Source of the DNA: Anaerophaga thermohalophila DSM 12881
Lineage (GTDB): Bacteria > Bacteroidota > Bacteroidia > Bacteroidales > Marinilabiliaceae
Assembly (NCBI RefSeq): GCF_000191885.1
Contig: NZ_AEWI01000005.1
Location: 1-64,000, forward strand
Length of the DNA: 64,000 nucleotides
Reading direction: 5' to 3'
The notes under the pieces are model-generated. The model saw only the letters and a program-made list of their open reading frames with translations, ran no database searches and had not been told where the DNA came from. Positions 46,078-55,255 of this stretch are shown piece after piece (within the stretch, counting starts at the first letter, position 1; each line of letters begins with the position of its first letter). The translations under genes were made by a program, and so were the position numbers.

Positions 46078-47487
46078 TCACCAGAATTTAATTTTTGCCG
46101 CCGCGAAAGCCGCCATTTTCAAGAGGATGAATCCATGGGAAAAACGGCTGATATTAGTGCTTCCAAAGGTTCGTTCGCGATACCTTACCGGGAGGTCTAT
46201 GATTTTCAGGTTAAGCTTGTAAGCGCCAAACAACAGGTCGAAATCTCCGAACGGGTCAAATTCTCCAAAGAAGGGGCGGTTTCGGGCCAGCCTTAGGTAA
46301 TCTGAGCGAAACATGACTTTAGTGCCGCACAGGGTGTCTTTAACCGGTTGTTCGAGAAGCCAGGAAAATAAAAGGCTAAAAAAGTAATTACCGATGGTAT
46401 TAAGTGGTCGCATGGCATTCTTTTCCATTGGATAAACCAGTCTCACGCCATTGATAAACTCTCCTTTACGGCTTGTCAGGGCATGGTAAAAACGGGGGAG
46501 GTCTTCCGGGGGCACCGTCAGGTCGGCATCGAGTATCATCAGTATGTCGCCCGTTGCCTGTTTGAAACCTTCGCGCACGGCATCTCCTTTCCCTTTGCCG
46601 GGCTGGCGTATGGCTTTAATGTCGCGTGCAGGTGTGTATTTTTCTTTAACCTTGTTTATAACGTCCCATGTGTCGTCGGAGGAATTGCCTTCAACAAAAA
46701 TAATTTCTATATGGCTTCCGAACTCCGGAATGCGTTTAACTGCATTTTCAATGTTTCCCGATTCATTTCTTGCCGGGATAACAATTGATGTGGAGTATTG
46801 AATTTCGGTTTTACCGGGAACGGGTGCCGGCCTCGCAAAGATGTAATTGTTGAGACTCAGATGCCTGAGCAGAGGAAGTCGTGAAACAATACGGTTAAAA
46901 AACCATGAAATGAGCGGAACTTTAAACGGGATCATCATATTTTTGTTGACCCGGTAAGTTTCAAATCCGGAGAGATAAAGAAGATTTTTCAGATCGTTGG
47001 TAGAGAGCCAGTTCTGCAATGGTGAAGACCGTTTGATACGGAGCCATTCGCCCAGTTTCAGCACGGGTTCCCACAGCCGGTTGTAATAGGTCACAATAAT
47101 GCGGCTCCCGGCGTGTGTCACTTTGTTCAGCTCGGTGAAAGCTTTTTCTACGTCGGGTAAAACGCCCACCAGGTTAGACATGATTATAGTATCGTACTTT
47201 TCTTCCAGTGTGAGCTTTTCGGCCTGCATAACTTCAAACCGTATTTCAGGGTATTTTTCACGTGCATGTTTGATCATTTCAGGACTGAAGTCAATCCCTG
47301 TTTTATTGTCCGCATCCAGTTTGGCCAGCATTTCGCCTGTGGCACAGCCTATTTCGAGCACTTTGTGATCAGCTGGAATAAAATAATTGCAATGCCTGGT
47401 AATACTATCCCAGTAATATGATTTTCGTTTTCTGTAACGCGACCAGGTTTTTGCAGCGTTATTGTAATAGGTGAGGATATGATCCAT
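46078..47487 (-). CDS. Fused SAM methyltransferase and family 2 glycosyltransferase
   Basis: 469 aa. The N-terminal class I methyltransferase (about 1-200) has motif I VLEIGCATGEM (about 44-54) and TIIMSNLVGVLPD. The C-terminal GT2 domain (about 230-469) has STSIVIPARNESGNIE, the nucleotide-sugar aspartates FVEGNSSDDT and MILDADLTVP, and FGEFDPFGDFDLLFG; this is the dolichol-phosphate-mannose-synthase-like type. It probably modifies and transfers sugars to a lipid carrier. It follows the GT39-like gene by 3 nt, which could use such a lipid-linked sugar. Confidence 0.88.
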   Translation of the reverse strand: MDHILTYYNNAAKTWSRYRKRKSYYWDSITRHCNYFIPADHKVLEIGCATGEMLAKLDADNKTGIDFSPEMIKHAREKYPEIRFEVMQAEKLTLEEKYDTIIMSNLVGVLPDVEKAFTELNKVTHAGSRIIVTYYNRLWEPVLKLGEWLRIKRSSPLQNWLSTNDLKNLLYLSGFETYRVNKNMMIPFKVPLISWFFNRIVSRLPLLRHLSLNNYIFARPAPVPGKTEIQYSTSIVIPARNESGNIENAVKRIPEFGSHIEIIFVEGNSSDDTWDVINKVKEKYTPARDIKAIRQPGKGKGDAVREGFKQATGDILMILDADLTVPPEDLPRFYHALTSRKGEFINGVRLVYPMEKNAMRPLNTIGNYFFSLLFSWLLEQPVKDTLCGTKVMFRSDYLRLARNRPFFGEFDPFGDFDLLFGAYKLNLKIIDLPVRYRERTFGSTNISRFSHGFILLKMAAFAAAKIKFW

Positions 47488-47490
47488 TTT

Positions 47491-49146
47491 TTATTCTTCT
47501 TTATTTTTTTGTTGCCAGATGTTGTAATTCACCTCAAACAACCAGGCGGGTTCGGTTTCTCCGATTTGCTTTCTGAGAATAAAAGTTCCCGGATATTTGT
47601 CGGCAATGTGTTTCATGTAACGATGAATGGTGTTTATCACCTGGCCGGTTCTCATTCTCGGATTTTTACGCAGGGAAGCTACAATAATGTGTGTTACACC
47701 CCGGTTGTATAATTGCGTAATAAGCGTGTCCGCATTTTCGGAATCGATTCTGTAAATACCATAAAATTCCTTACCCCCGGCTGTTAAACGGGCAATATTC
47801 GGTTTGCGACAGGCAATGTAAGATTCCGGCGGCAGATTATGTGATGCAAATTCTACCATTTTCAGGTAATTCTGCCAGTCGGGCGTGTAACCGTAATATT
47901 GGTCACCAGATATGTTCTTAAATGTTGCCTGAAAATCGGTTTGTTTTACTGTTTGTGCCGTTGATAATAGTATAGTAAAAGCCAGGAGTACCGCCGGAAT
48001 TTTTTGTTTCCCGGCTGTTTTGCTTTTTGAAGTATAGGCGACAACGGTTTCGATAAGAAATATTATCATTAAAGGATAAAAGGGGATAATTAGTCGTACC
48101 TGATCCCAAATTGTGTGCAGGGCAAAAAATGTGGTGCCCAGCATAAATATCAAATATATCCCGATGAACAGGAGATAAGGGTTTCTTCTGTAGAAGCGGA
48201 TCATTCCTGCTATGAGCCATGCATAGAGCAATATTGTGACAAGAGGCTGCTTCGACAACGACATGGCATTTTTAAAGCCTGTCAGGATTGCAAAATATTT
48301 GGACAGATATATGTTGGAGTTCTGGGCAAAGCGTTCGAAAAAACCGCCAAATGTTTCGCGACCCTGAGAAGCATCGTAGGGGTGCTTCATTAACAAAGAC
48401 TGAAGCTGAGAATCTGCGCCTGTGGGACTGTCTGCAACGATTGCCTTTAACCCGATAAAAGCCCCTGACAATACAACGAAAAAGAGTATTGTCAGCCACG
48501 CTGCCTTTTTTTGATTCCGAAGGAAAAAGAAAAGAACAACTGCCGGAACAGCCACGATGGCGATCGTTCGGGTAAGATATAATGTCAGCAGTAATACCGA
48601 AATGGCTAATACACAGCGAACCGGAATGATAAGATTATCATGTTTTTCTATTGTCCTGAAAAGATAAAGTATGAAGAAACTCTGGAGAGCCATGAAGAAG
48701 GCCTCTGAGTACGTTTGGCTTCCGAAGTAGAGAAAATGGTGATTGACAACCAACGCCAGAATAATGCCCCAAAATGTAATGGCAGATACTTTGTTGACTA
48801 TGGCTTTTCCTAACAAAAAAACCGAAAGCGACAGGAAAATCCAGGAGCTCAGTTTTAATACAACAATCCGGGTTCCGAATAGGGCAATAAACAACGAAAG
48901 TATAAAGGGATAAAGAGGTCCCTGAAATTGTGGAAATTTCCCTTCTTCCAAAAACGAAATTGCACGAATGATGTAAGCGCTGTCGTCGCCACCTTCGCTG
49001 ATTCGAAGGCTGAAGGTGAAAAAACTGAAAAACAAGTATATAATGAAGGCTGCCGTTACCAGCATCGAATGGTTTTCCGCAAGTGTCTGATTCGCTTTAT
49101 CCCACCACGAAGCACGACTCTTTTTTTCTCTTTGTTTGTTTCCCAT
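47491..49146 (-). CDS. GT39-like (ArnT/PMT superfamily) membrane glycosyltransferase
   Basis: 551 aa with about ten or eleven membrane helices up to residue 370, then a soluble C-terminal domain. The first periplasmic loop has the acidic SEGGDDSAYIIRAISFLEEG, the DD-containing catalytic-type loop of this superfamily, followed by GPLYPFILSLFIALFG. Such enzymes transfer a sugar from a polyprenyl phosphate carrier to a lipid or protein on the outer face of the inner membrane. It forms a two-gene unit with the fused methyltransferase-GT2. Confidence 0.8.
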   Translation of the reverse strand: MGNKQREKKSRASWWDKANQTLAENHSMLVTAAFIIYLFFSFFTFSLRISEGGDDSAYIIRAISFLEEGKFPQFQGPLYPFILSLFIALFGTRIVVLKLSSWIFLSLSVFLLGKAIVNKVSAITFWGIILALVVNHHFLYFGSQTYSEAFFMALQSFFILYLFRTIEKHDNLIIPVRCVLAISVLLLTLYLTRTIAIVAVPAVVLFFFLRNQKKAAWLTILFFVVLSGAFIGLKAIVADSPTGADSQLQSLLMKHPYDASQGRETFGGFFERFAQNSNIYLSKYFAILTGFKNAMSLSKQPLVTILLYAWLIAGMIRFYRRNPYLLFIGIYLIFMLGTTFFALHTIWDQVRLIIPFYPLMIIFLIETVVAYTSKSKTAGKQKIPAVLLAFTILLSTAQTVKQTDFQATFKNISGDQYYGYTPDWQNYLKMVEFASHNLPPESYIACRKPNIARLTAGGKEFYGIYRIDSENADTLITQLYNRGVTHIIVASLRKNPRMRTGQVINTIHRYMKHIADKYPGTFILRKQIGETEPAWLFEVNYNIWQQKNKEE

Positions 49147-49174
49147 ATTCAGGTCGGTTAAATTATTAGTGCAT

Positions 49175-49182
49175 CAAAATTA
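49175..49182 (-). promoter_or_regulatory. -7 element for the glycosyltransferase pair
   Basis: TAATTTTG on the minus strand, about 29 nt before the GT39-like start codon; no clear -33. Confidence 0.45.
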
Positions 49183-49377
49183 ATAACTTCACTGGTTTCT
49201 TTGATAAAATACCCGAATAAACTTGTTTTTATCTAATCTGGACAAGCCAGAACCAAAAAGCTATAAAAAATCGAATCAGAATTAGCCTGATAAGTTAATT
49301 GCTGTGCAATTACTTGGTGGGGTCAACGAATTTATGCCAATTATCCATGCTGTCTAAAAACTCTGCATAATTTATTG

Positions 49378-49482
49378 TTTCACAGAGTTCCACGGAGTTG
49401 GTACACAGAGTTTCACAGAGTAAAAAGTCCGTTTTTCTCTGTGAATCTCTGTGATGTGCTCCGGGCACCTCTGTGTAACTAA
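49378..49482. repeat. CACAGAG inverted and direct repeats
   Basis: Direct copies of CACAGAGTT(T/C)CAC on the left are mirrored by CTCTGTGAATCTCTGTG on the right, so the stretch can fold back. This motif is widespread in bacterial intergenic DNA. It lies in the gene-free stretch 49147-50621. Confidence 0.6.
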
Positions 49483-49617
49483 TTGAAAAAACAATACTTG
49501 CGAAGCAAGGATCGAATTCAGTTTTTTAAAAGAATTACTTTTTAGGCAGCCCCTTTTTAATTCGCATAATTCGTGCAATTAGCTGACCCGGGACAAGAGA
49601 TGGCTTTGCCATGCTCG

Positions 49618-49721
49618 TTTCATCAGTATAAAATTAATCTAAGTTATTGGCCTGATGGAACTCGCATGATTGAGATTTATACATGTCCTTTTGTGACAAT
49701 CTTTGTCATGCTCGTTTCATC
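49618..49721 (-). repeat. Family B short repeat, inverted
   Basis: Read on the minus strand from GATGAAACGAGCATGACAAA to TTTTATACTGATGAAA. A 16-base remnant of another unit precedes it at 49602. An AT-rich GTTGTTAA-type simple repeat follows at 49735-49855. Confidence 0.85.
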
Positions 49722-49855
49722 TTACATTTAATAAATTGTTACGGCTGTTAGAATTGTTAAAGTTGTTAATATTGTTAATGTATTAGTTGTTAAAATATTA
49801 TAAGTTTTATTACATTAGCTAACAATCCTAACAATCTAACAATCCTAACAATTTT

Positions 49856-50165
49856 CATCCGTATAAAATTAGTATAAGTCATTGGAACGATGAAACTTAT
49901 CATACTTTAATTGATATTAGATTCTTCGCTCCGCTCAGAATGACAGAGCGCTCAGTGTCATTCGGAGGAGGCACGACGAAGAATCTTTCTCTTGTTACAA
50001 CAAGTTCCTTTAGCCGGTTTTTATCATTCAAAGACTCTTTGCCACTGATGAGATGCTTCGCTTTGCTCAGAATGACAGACTGTCTAATGTCATTCTGACG
50101 AGGTAACGACGAAGCATCTGCTCCCTGTTTTTGGTTTCTCAGATGATTAGAAGTTAGGTGGTGTC
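49856..50165 (-). repeat. Family B long form with two palindromic cores
   Basis: It starts TTTTCATCCGTATAAAATTA. It then carries two GATTCTTCG-type palindromes (about 49918-49994 and 50050-50117) instead of one, and ends at CAGATGATTAGAAGTTAGG without the usual GCTCGTTTCATC terminus. 50166-50420 shows no gene or repeat. Confidence 0.65.
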
Positions 50166-50424
50166 TACTTTAAGCGAACTGAACATTTTCAATTCATTCA
50201 TGTTTGCTATTCAGAACAACTCAAATAGGTTCTGTGCGACTTTTTGCATAAGTGAAGAGTGTTTTTTACCTTTGCAACTGTTTTGTCCGGCTGATTTAAA
50301 TAGAAAACCCCACATATTTAGTTGGTATAGAAATAAAATATTTTTTTAGGAATAATTTATTTAGTTTGATAGCTTAGTGTTTATCGGACTGAACAAATTT
50401 TTTTTTGTGGTTTGAAGAAAAAAT

Positions 50425-50440
50425 CACTTGACGTTAAGTG
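50425..50440. promoter_or_regulatory. Inverted repeat upstream of the porin-proVWX genes
   Basis: CACTTGACGTTAAGTG: 5-bp arms with a 6-bp spacer, about 180 nt before the porin-like start. Possible regulator site; no exact TAnnTTTG box is nearby. Confidence 0.3.
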
Positions 50441-50498
50441 GTTGAATGATTTAATTTTAAGACTGTCTTTTAAATGCGCAGAGCCCTGAGTAGGGAGT

Positions 50499-50531
50499 TT
50501 CTGTTATCCTGCTGTTACCATGCTATTACCC
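50499..50531 (+). promoter_or_regulatory. Three 11-bp direct repeats upstream of the porin gene
   Basis: TTCTGTTATCC, TGCTGTTACCA and TGCTATTACCC follow each other without gaps, 90-120 nt before the porin-like start. The 11-bp period places copies on nearly the same DNA face, as in tandem binding sites for response regulators. Function inferred. Confidence 0.4.
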
Positions 50532-50621
50532 GGTAGCGAAACCAAACATCTTTTGTTTTTTGGAACAATGTGTTGTTTTGAAGAATTCATTTTTAATTTT
50601 TAATCTAAAAATAGAGTTGTT

Positions 50622-51779
50622 ATGAAGAAAGTAGTATTTACGATTTTTGCCATTGCAGCATTTCTGACCCAGGGTATTGTTAATGCCCAGGAAAAGAATG
50701 AAGACTATGTGAAGTTTGGAGGGGCAGTTCGTTACAATATTCATGATAAGAGCTGGAACGGTGATAAGACGGATCCCCAGTTTACCTGGGACACCTGGCG
50801 GTTGAATGTTAATGCTCGTACTGTCGGCGTTGATCTTAGTTTTGAATACCGTTTCTACCCTGTTGATAATACTCATTTTATACACCACGGGTGGTTAGGT
50901 TATGGCTTTTCAGATGACCTTTATATGAAACTGGGTGTAAGCCAGGTACCTTTCGGTATCACTCAATATGCGTCTCACTCATGGTGGTTCCAGATTCCAT
51001 ATTATGTTGGTTTGGAAGACGATTATGATATGGGTATAAAATTTGATTATACCGGCATTGAAAACCTGGAATTGAATTTTGCTTATTACCATCAGCCGGA
51101 ACCAAAGGGTTCTCCTAACTATGCATCACGTTATTCTTATGATATAACGCCTTCTGAAGATGCATCTCTTAAGGAGGTTAATCAGTTTAATGTTCGTGCT
51201 GCCTACGATGTTTCCGAAAGTTTGGAGCTTGGTCTTTCAGGCCAGTTTGGAAAAAATTACAACAGTGTACTCGATGAATCCGAATCATCCAATGCTTTTG
51301 CTGCTCACTTAGTAGGAAATTTTGGTAATTTTAATTTTAAAGGCGAATACATTTCGTACGATTTTGGAGCAAAAGATAATGAAGGAAATGATCTTGACAT
51401 GGTTCAAATGGGAGCTTATAGTTACAACTATAATGTGGCCGCAGAAGGTGATATTTGGGTAGCCGGTCTGGCTTATTCAATTCCTGTTGAATGGGGGCCG
51501 ATTTCCAATATTCAGCCCTACGTTGATTATTCTGTGATTAATAAAGCAGAAGATAATTTTGAATCAAGTCAGCACCTGGTTCCAGGTATGCTTATTACCG
51601 CCGGAAGTATTTATACCTACGTGGATTGGGCATTTGGGAAAAACAATGCTTGGTTAGGTCCGGATATTTCAGATGAAGAAGGAAATGTGTATAGTACCTG
51701 GTCAAGTGGGTTAGCTGAAGGATTAGAAGATGCCGACTGGGAAAGCCGTTTCAACATCAACATCGGCTACTATTTCTAA
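50622..51779 (+). CDS. Porin-like outer-membrane beta-barrel protein
   Basis: 385 aa. A signal peptide (cleaved after VNAQ) is followed by repeated amphipathic strands with paired aromatics, such as VGVDLSFEYRFYPVD, LGLSGQFGKNYN and FNFKGEYISYDFGA. It ends with RFNINIGYYF, the aromatic terminal strand of barrels. It is 17 nt before proV, so it may supply outer-membrane passage for the osmoprotectant. A conserved loop SHSWWFQIPYYVGLEDDYDMG resembles phosphate-selective-porin-like proteins. The substrate is inferred only from context. Confidence 0.75.
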   Translation: MKKVVFTIFAIAAFLTQGIVNAQEKNEDYVKFGGAVRYNIHDKSWNGDKTDPQFTWDTWRLNVNARTVGVDLSFEYRFYPVDNTHFIHHGWLGYGFSDDLYMKLGVSQVPFGITQYASHSWWFQIPYYVGLEDDYDMGIKFDYTGIENLELNFAYYHQPEPKGSPNYASRYSYDITPSEDASLKEVNQFNVRAAYDVSESLELGLSGQFGKNYNSVLDESESSNAFAAHLVGNFGNFNFKGEYISYDFGAKDNEGNDLDMVQMGAYSYNYNVAAEGDIWVAGLAYSIPVEWGPISNIQPYVDYSVINKAEDNFESSQHLVPGMLITAGSIYTYVDWAFGKNNAWLGPDISDEEGNVYSTWSSGLAEGLEDADWESRFNINIGYYF

Positions 51780-51796
51780 ACGAAAACTCAAACCAA

Positions 51797-53023
51797 ATGA
51801 GTAAAATTGAAGTTAAAGACCTGTACGTGATATTTGGTTCCAGGCGTAAACAAGCCCTTGAATTAGTAAAAAAGGGTGTGTCCAAAAATGAAGTACTGGA
51901 AAAAACCAAATGTACGGTCGCGGTTAACAATGCCAACTTCTCGATAGAGGAAGGCGAAATATTTGTAGTGATGGGACTTTCCGGTAGCGGAAAGTCCTCA
52001 CTTATTCGTTGTCTTAACCGCTTGAATACACCTACTTCGGGTTCCATATTCGTCAATGGCAAGGATGTTACCAGGATGACAGAGGAACAGCTTCGCCAGT
52101 TGCGTCGTACCGAAATGTCGATGGTCTTCCAGCATTTTGGTTTGCTCCCGCACCGTACGGTACTTTCCAATACTGCCTTTGGTTTGGAAATTCAGGGGAA
52201 ATCTGAGGAAGAAAGCCTCGAAAAAGCCCGTCAGATGATTAAAACAGTTGGCCTGGAGGGTTATGAGGATATGATGACCCGGGAACTGAGTGGCGGTATG
52301 CAGCAGCGTGTCGGACTGGCAAGAGCGCTCACTACCGATCCGCAAATTCTGCTGATGGACGAGGCTTTCAGTGCGCTCGACCCGCTTATCCGTACCAACA
52401 TGCAGGACGAGCTCATCGAGCTTCAGCGTAAATTGAAAAAAACCATTGTTTTTATTACTCACGACCTTGACGAAGCTTTGAAGCTCGGCGATCGCATTGC
52501 TATAATGAAAGATGGCGAAATTGTTCAGATAGGAACCCCTGAAGAGATACTGGTAAAACCGGCCGACGACTACGTGAGAGCTTTTGTAGAAAATGTCGAC
52601 CGTAGCAAAATTGTTACCGCATCAAGTCTGATGTTTAAGGACACAGGTAAATTGATTATAGAAAAGGATGGCCCGGCGCTGGCCCTGAGGCGTATGCGCG
52701 AAATGGGCGTCAACAGGCTGCCGGTAGTCGATCGCGAAAATAAGTTCCTTGGTTTTGTGATGGACCATGATGTTGTGGAGCTGAAGAAAAAGGACGACAG
52801 GGATATGAGAAAGATTCTGATTTCAGATGTGATGCCAAAGGTTTCTCCGGACACGCCGGCAGCAGATTTGTTGCCGTTGTTTATCGACAAGCAATTGCCA
52901 CTTCCCGTGGTTGATGAAGAAGACAGATTGCTTGGTGTTGCGGTTCACTCTTCGGTCATTGCCGAAGTTACAGGGCGTGACCGTGAAGAGATTATTGAAA
53001 TTAAAAACAGCGGAGGTCTTTAA
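51797..53023 (+). CDS. proV: Glycine betaine/proline ABC transporter ATP-binding protein
   Basis: 408 aa. Walker A is GLSGSGKSS (about 58-66), the signature is [15 protein letters not shown], and Walker B is [13 protein letters not shown]. The C-terminal 130 residues hold two CBS motifs (e.g. [19 protein letters not shown]), which in the OpuA/ProV family sense ionic strength or nucleotides and gate transport. The N-terminal 50 residues match ProV-type enzymes ([20 protein letters not shown]). It is 2 nt from proW. Confidence 0.94.
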   Translation: MSKIEVKDLYVIFGSRRKQALELVKKGVSKNEVLEKTKCTVAVNNANFSIEEGEIFVVMGLSGSGKSSLIRCLNRLNTPTSGSIFVNGKDVTRMTEEQLRQLRRTEMSMVFQHFGLLPHRTVLSNTAFGLEIQGKSEEESLEKARQMIKTVGLEGYEDMMTRELSGGMQQRVGLARALTTDPQILLMDEAFSALDPLIRTNMQDELIELQRKLKKTIVFITHDLDEALKLGDRIAIMKDGEIVQIGTPEEILVKPADDYVRAFVENVDRSKIVTASSLMFKDTGKLIIEKDGPALALRRMREMGVNRLPVVDRENKFLGFVMDHDVVELKKKDDRDMRKILISDVMPKVSPDTPAADLLPLFIDKQLPLPVVDEEDRLLGVAVHSSVIAEVTGRDREEIIEIKNSGGL

Positions 53024-53025
53024 TT

Positions 53026-53898
53026 ATGGATAAACTTGATATTGGGAAATTTGTAGAACAAGCCATCGATTTTATTACCGACCATGCCGGACCGGTTCTG
53101 GACGGTATTGCCTATGTGATAGACCTTGTGGTGGATGGCTTTCAGACGGCATTGCTGGCGGTACCCTCATGGGGTATTATGATTATTCTGGCGTTGATTG
53201 CCTATTTCGTTCAGGCAGAAGGATTTAGACCCGGATTCACGAAAAAGGGCTTTAAAAAAGCCATTGGTCTCGCTGTTTTTACTGTTATAGGACTGTTTCT
53301 TCTTTTTTGGATGCAGTACTGGGAAGAGACTATGGAAACCCTTGCTCTGGTATTGGTTTCGGCACTTATTGCTCTTTTAATAGGTATTCCATTGGGAATA
53401 TGGGCTGCCAGAAGCAGTAGAGTGGATCAGATAGTAAGACCGATTCTTGACTTTATGCAAACCATGCCGGCTTTTGTCTATCTGATTCCGGCCATTCTGT
53501 TTTTTTCTGTCGGGAATGTTCCCGGCGTTGTGTCAACCGTAGTGTTTTCATTACCCCCGGCTGTTCGCCTTACCAGCCTCGGGATTCGTGGCGTACCGGG
53601 CGAAGTGGTAGAGGCCGCCTTATCATTCGGAAGCACACAAAGACAGTTGTTGTTTAAGGTACAGATACCTTTGGCTATGCCCACTATTCTGGCCGGGGTT
53701 AACCAGGTTATTATGCTTGCCCTGTCGATGGTTGTGATTGCATCGATGGTAGGTGCCGCCGGACTCGGAGAGCGTGTATATTCCGGTATCCTGCAGGCAA
53801 AAGTAGGCCTTGGTTTCGAAGCCGGACTTGGTATCGTGATCCTTGCTATAATCCTGGACCGTGTTACGCAGGCTATGGGTAGTTTAGGGAAAAAGTGA
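53026..53898 (+). CDS. proW: Glycine betaine/proline ABC transporter permease
   Basis: 290 aa with about seven membrane helices. The N-terminal amphipathic region precedes the OpuAB/ProW core, with the permease EAA loop [26 protein letters not shown] (about 187-212). [20 protein letters not shown] is a conserved helix. It forms the inner-membrane channel with ProV. proX follows after a 289-nt gap filled with repeat fragments. Confidence 0.94.
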   Translation: MDKLDIGKFVEQAIDFITDHAGPVLDGIAYVIDLVVDGFQTALLAVPSWGIMIILALIAYFVQAEGFRPGFTKKGFKKAIGLAVFTVIGLFLLFWMQYWEETMETLALVLVSALIALLIGIPLGIWAARSSRVDQIVRPILDFMQTMPAFVYLIPAILFFSVGNVPGVVSTVVFSLPPAVRLTSLGIRGVPGEVVEAALSFGSTQRQLLFKVQIPLAMPTILAGVNQVIMLALSMVVIASMVGAAGLGERVYSGILQAKVGLGFEAGLGIVILAIILDRVTQAMGSLGKK

Positions 53899-53904
53899 TA
53901 ATAG

Positions 53905-54000
53905 AGTGCCTGTTCATAAAGTACCATTTGCTGTGTTACGCTTGCCGGCAAAATACTCATTTACGAAACGAGGATGGCAAACCTTGTCATGCTCGTTTCA
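53905..54000. repeat. Family D half element joined to two inverted family B ends
   Basis: 53908-53965 matches half of family D (TTCATAAAGTACCATTTGCTG... to ...ACTCATTTAC). It then switches to GAAACGAGGATGGCAAAC and, inverted, TTGTCATGCTCGTTTC, two family B left ends head to head. A CCTGCC/GGCAGG hairpin is at 54064-54079. Confidence 0.6.
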
Positions 54001-54119
54001 GTCGGATGGCTGTTATTAGAACTGAGATCAGTTGTATGTTTTTAAGAAAAGAGATTGTTCCTGCCTGCCTTTAGGCAGGAATCTTAAATCTAATGATCTA
54101 ATGATCTAATAATCTATTA

Positions 54120-54127
54120 TATATTTG
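54120..54127 (+). promoter_or_regulatory. Possible proX promoter element
   Basis: TATATTTG, 61 nt before the proX start and just after ATCTAATG-type short repeats (54086-54116). No -33 match. It may give proX transcripts separate from proVW. Confidence 0.35.
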
Positions 54128-54187
54128 TGATTTACAAGAATTTTGTTGAATTTTATTCGACATATCAAACCTTAAAAGGAGATGATT

Positions 54188-55051
54188 ATGAAAAACAAAA
54201 TGAAAAAAGTATTGAATCTGACCATCGCTGCTGCCCTCACACTGGCAGTAGTTGCATGTGCAGGTGACCAGCAGAAAAAAGAAGTTTTTATTCCTTATCC
54301 TAACTGGTCGGAAGGAATTGCTATGACCCACCTGGCTAAAGTATTCCTCGACAAGCAGGAGGGATACGATGTGGAAATTAAGCCCATTGAGCCGGGCCCA
54401 ATCTATGCTTCACTCTCTAAAGGTGATGCCGATGTCTTTTTGGATGCATGGTTGCCCTATACTCACGCCGAGTATTGGGAACGTTTTGGTGATAAAATTG
54501 ATCATATCGGGACTGCTTTCGCGGGAGGTACTACCGGACTGGTTGTCCCAAGTTATGTGACCATTGACTCCATTACCCAGCTGAATGACTATGTTGACAA
54601 GTTTGATGGAGAGATCATCGGTATTGGAAGTGGCGCCGGTATTCATAAAAATACCCTGAAGGCTATTGAAGAGTATGACCTCAACTTTAAGCAGGTAACT
54701 TCTTCAGGTACAGCTATGGTTGCCGCTCTTGAAAAGGCCATCAACAATAATGACTGGGTGGTTGTTACCGGCTGGAAACCTCACTTTATGTGGGCGCGCT
54801 ACGATATCAAATATCTGGAAGATCCCATGGGTGTTTATCCCACTGATGAGTTAAGAATTCTGGCACGTAAAGGTTTTACAGAAGAATTTCCAAAATTGGC
54901 CAAATTCTTCTCAAACTTTAAATTGGAAGAAGATAAACTTTACGAGTTGATGGATGCTGTTGAAAACGCAAATGATCCACTTGACGGAGCCGAGCAGTTC
55001 TATCAAAACAACAAAGCTATGGTTGACGGCTGGTGGCCGGCCGAAGAGTAA
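54188..55051 (+). CDS. proX: Glycine betaine-binding lipoprotein
   Basis: 287 aa from ATG 54188; an ATG at 54182 overlaps the purine-rich AAGGAG at 54176-54181, which is well spaced for 54188. The lipoprotein signal ends LAVVACAG (lipidated Cys about 24). OpuAC-type binding residues are visible: aromatic cage tryptophans in YPNWSEG, LDAWLPYTHAEYW and TGWKPHFMWARYD. It delivers the osmolyte to ProVW. A family A repeat and a terminator follow. Confidence 0.93.
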   Translation: MKNKMKKVLNLTIAAALTLAVVACAGDQQKKEVFIPYPNWSEGIAMTHLAKVFLDKQEGYDVEIKPIEPGPIYASLSKGDADVFLDAWLPYTHAEYWERFGDKIDHIGTAFAGGTTGLVVPSYVTIDSITQLNDYVDKFDGEIIGIGSGAGIHKNTLKAIEEYDLNFKQVTSSGTAMVAALEKAINNNDWVVVTGWKPHFMWARYDIKYLEDPMGVYPTDELRILARKGFTEEFPKLAKFFSNFKLEEDKLYELMDAVENANDPLDGAEQFYQNNKAMVDGWWPAEE

Positions 55052-55062
55052 AAAATATTTTA

Positions 55063-55205
55063 TGAGTGCGGTATAAAATGCATATTTTTGTCAAAATCAA
55101 GGCGTTTTAAATTTTTGTACCGGAGTTAACTCATTGTTAATGAGGATGCAAAAATTTAAAACAACACTGAGTTTGGCAACAAAGATGCTTTTTAGACCGG
55201 GCTCA
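55063..55205 (+). repeat. Family A MITE-like element, copy 4
   Basis: 143 bp from TGAGTGCGGTATAAAATGC to CTTTTTAGACCGGGCTCA. It is flanked on both sides by TTTTA, a 5-bp possible target duplication. It starts 11 nt after the proX stop. Confidence 0.88.
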
Positions 55206-55223
55206 TTTTATTTTAGGATAAAA

Positions 55224-55253
55224 AAGGACTGGTGAAAGCCGGTCCTTTTTTTT
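55224..55253 (+). terminator. Terminator after proX
   Basis: AAGGACTGG pairs with CCGGTCCTT (one G-T pair) across a 6-nt loop, followed by eight T. A family A element sits between it and proX. Confidence 0.8.
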
Positions 55254-55255
55254 GG

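Noticed and set aside
49147-50621. A possible CRISPR array or integron in the long gene-free stretch
   Set aside because: Repeats are dispersed family B units and simple repeats with no regular spacer length, and no cas or integrase gene is present.
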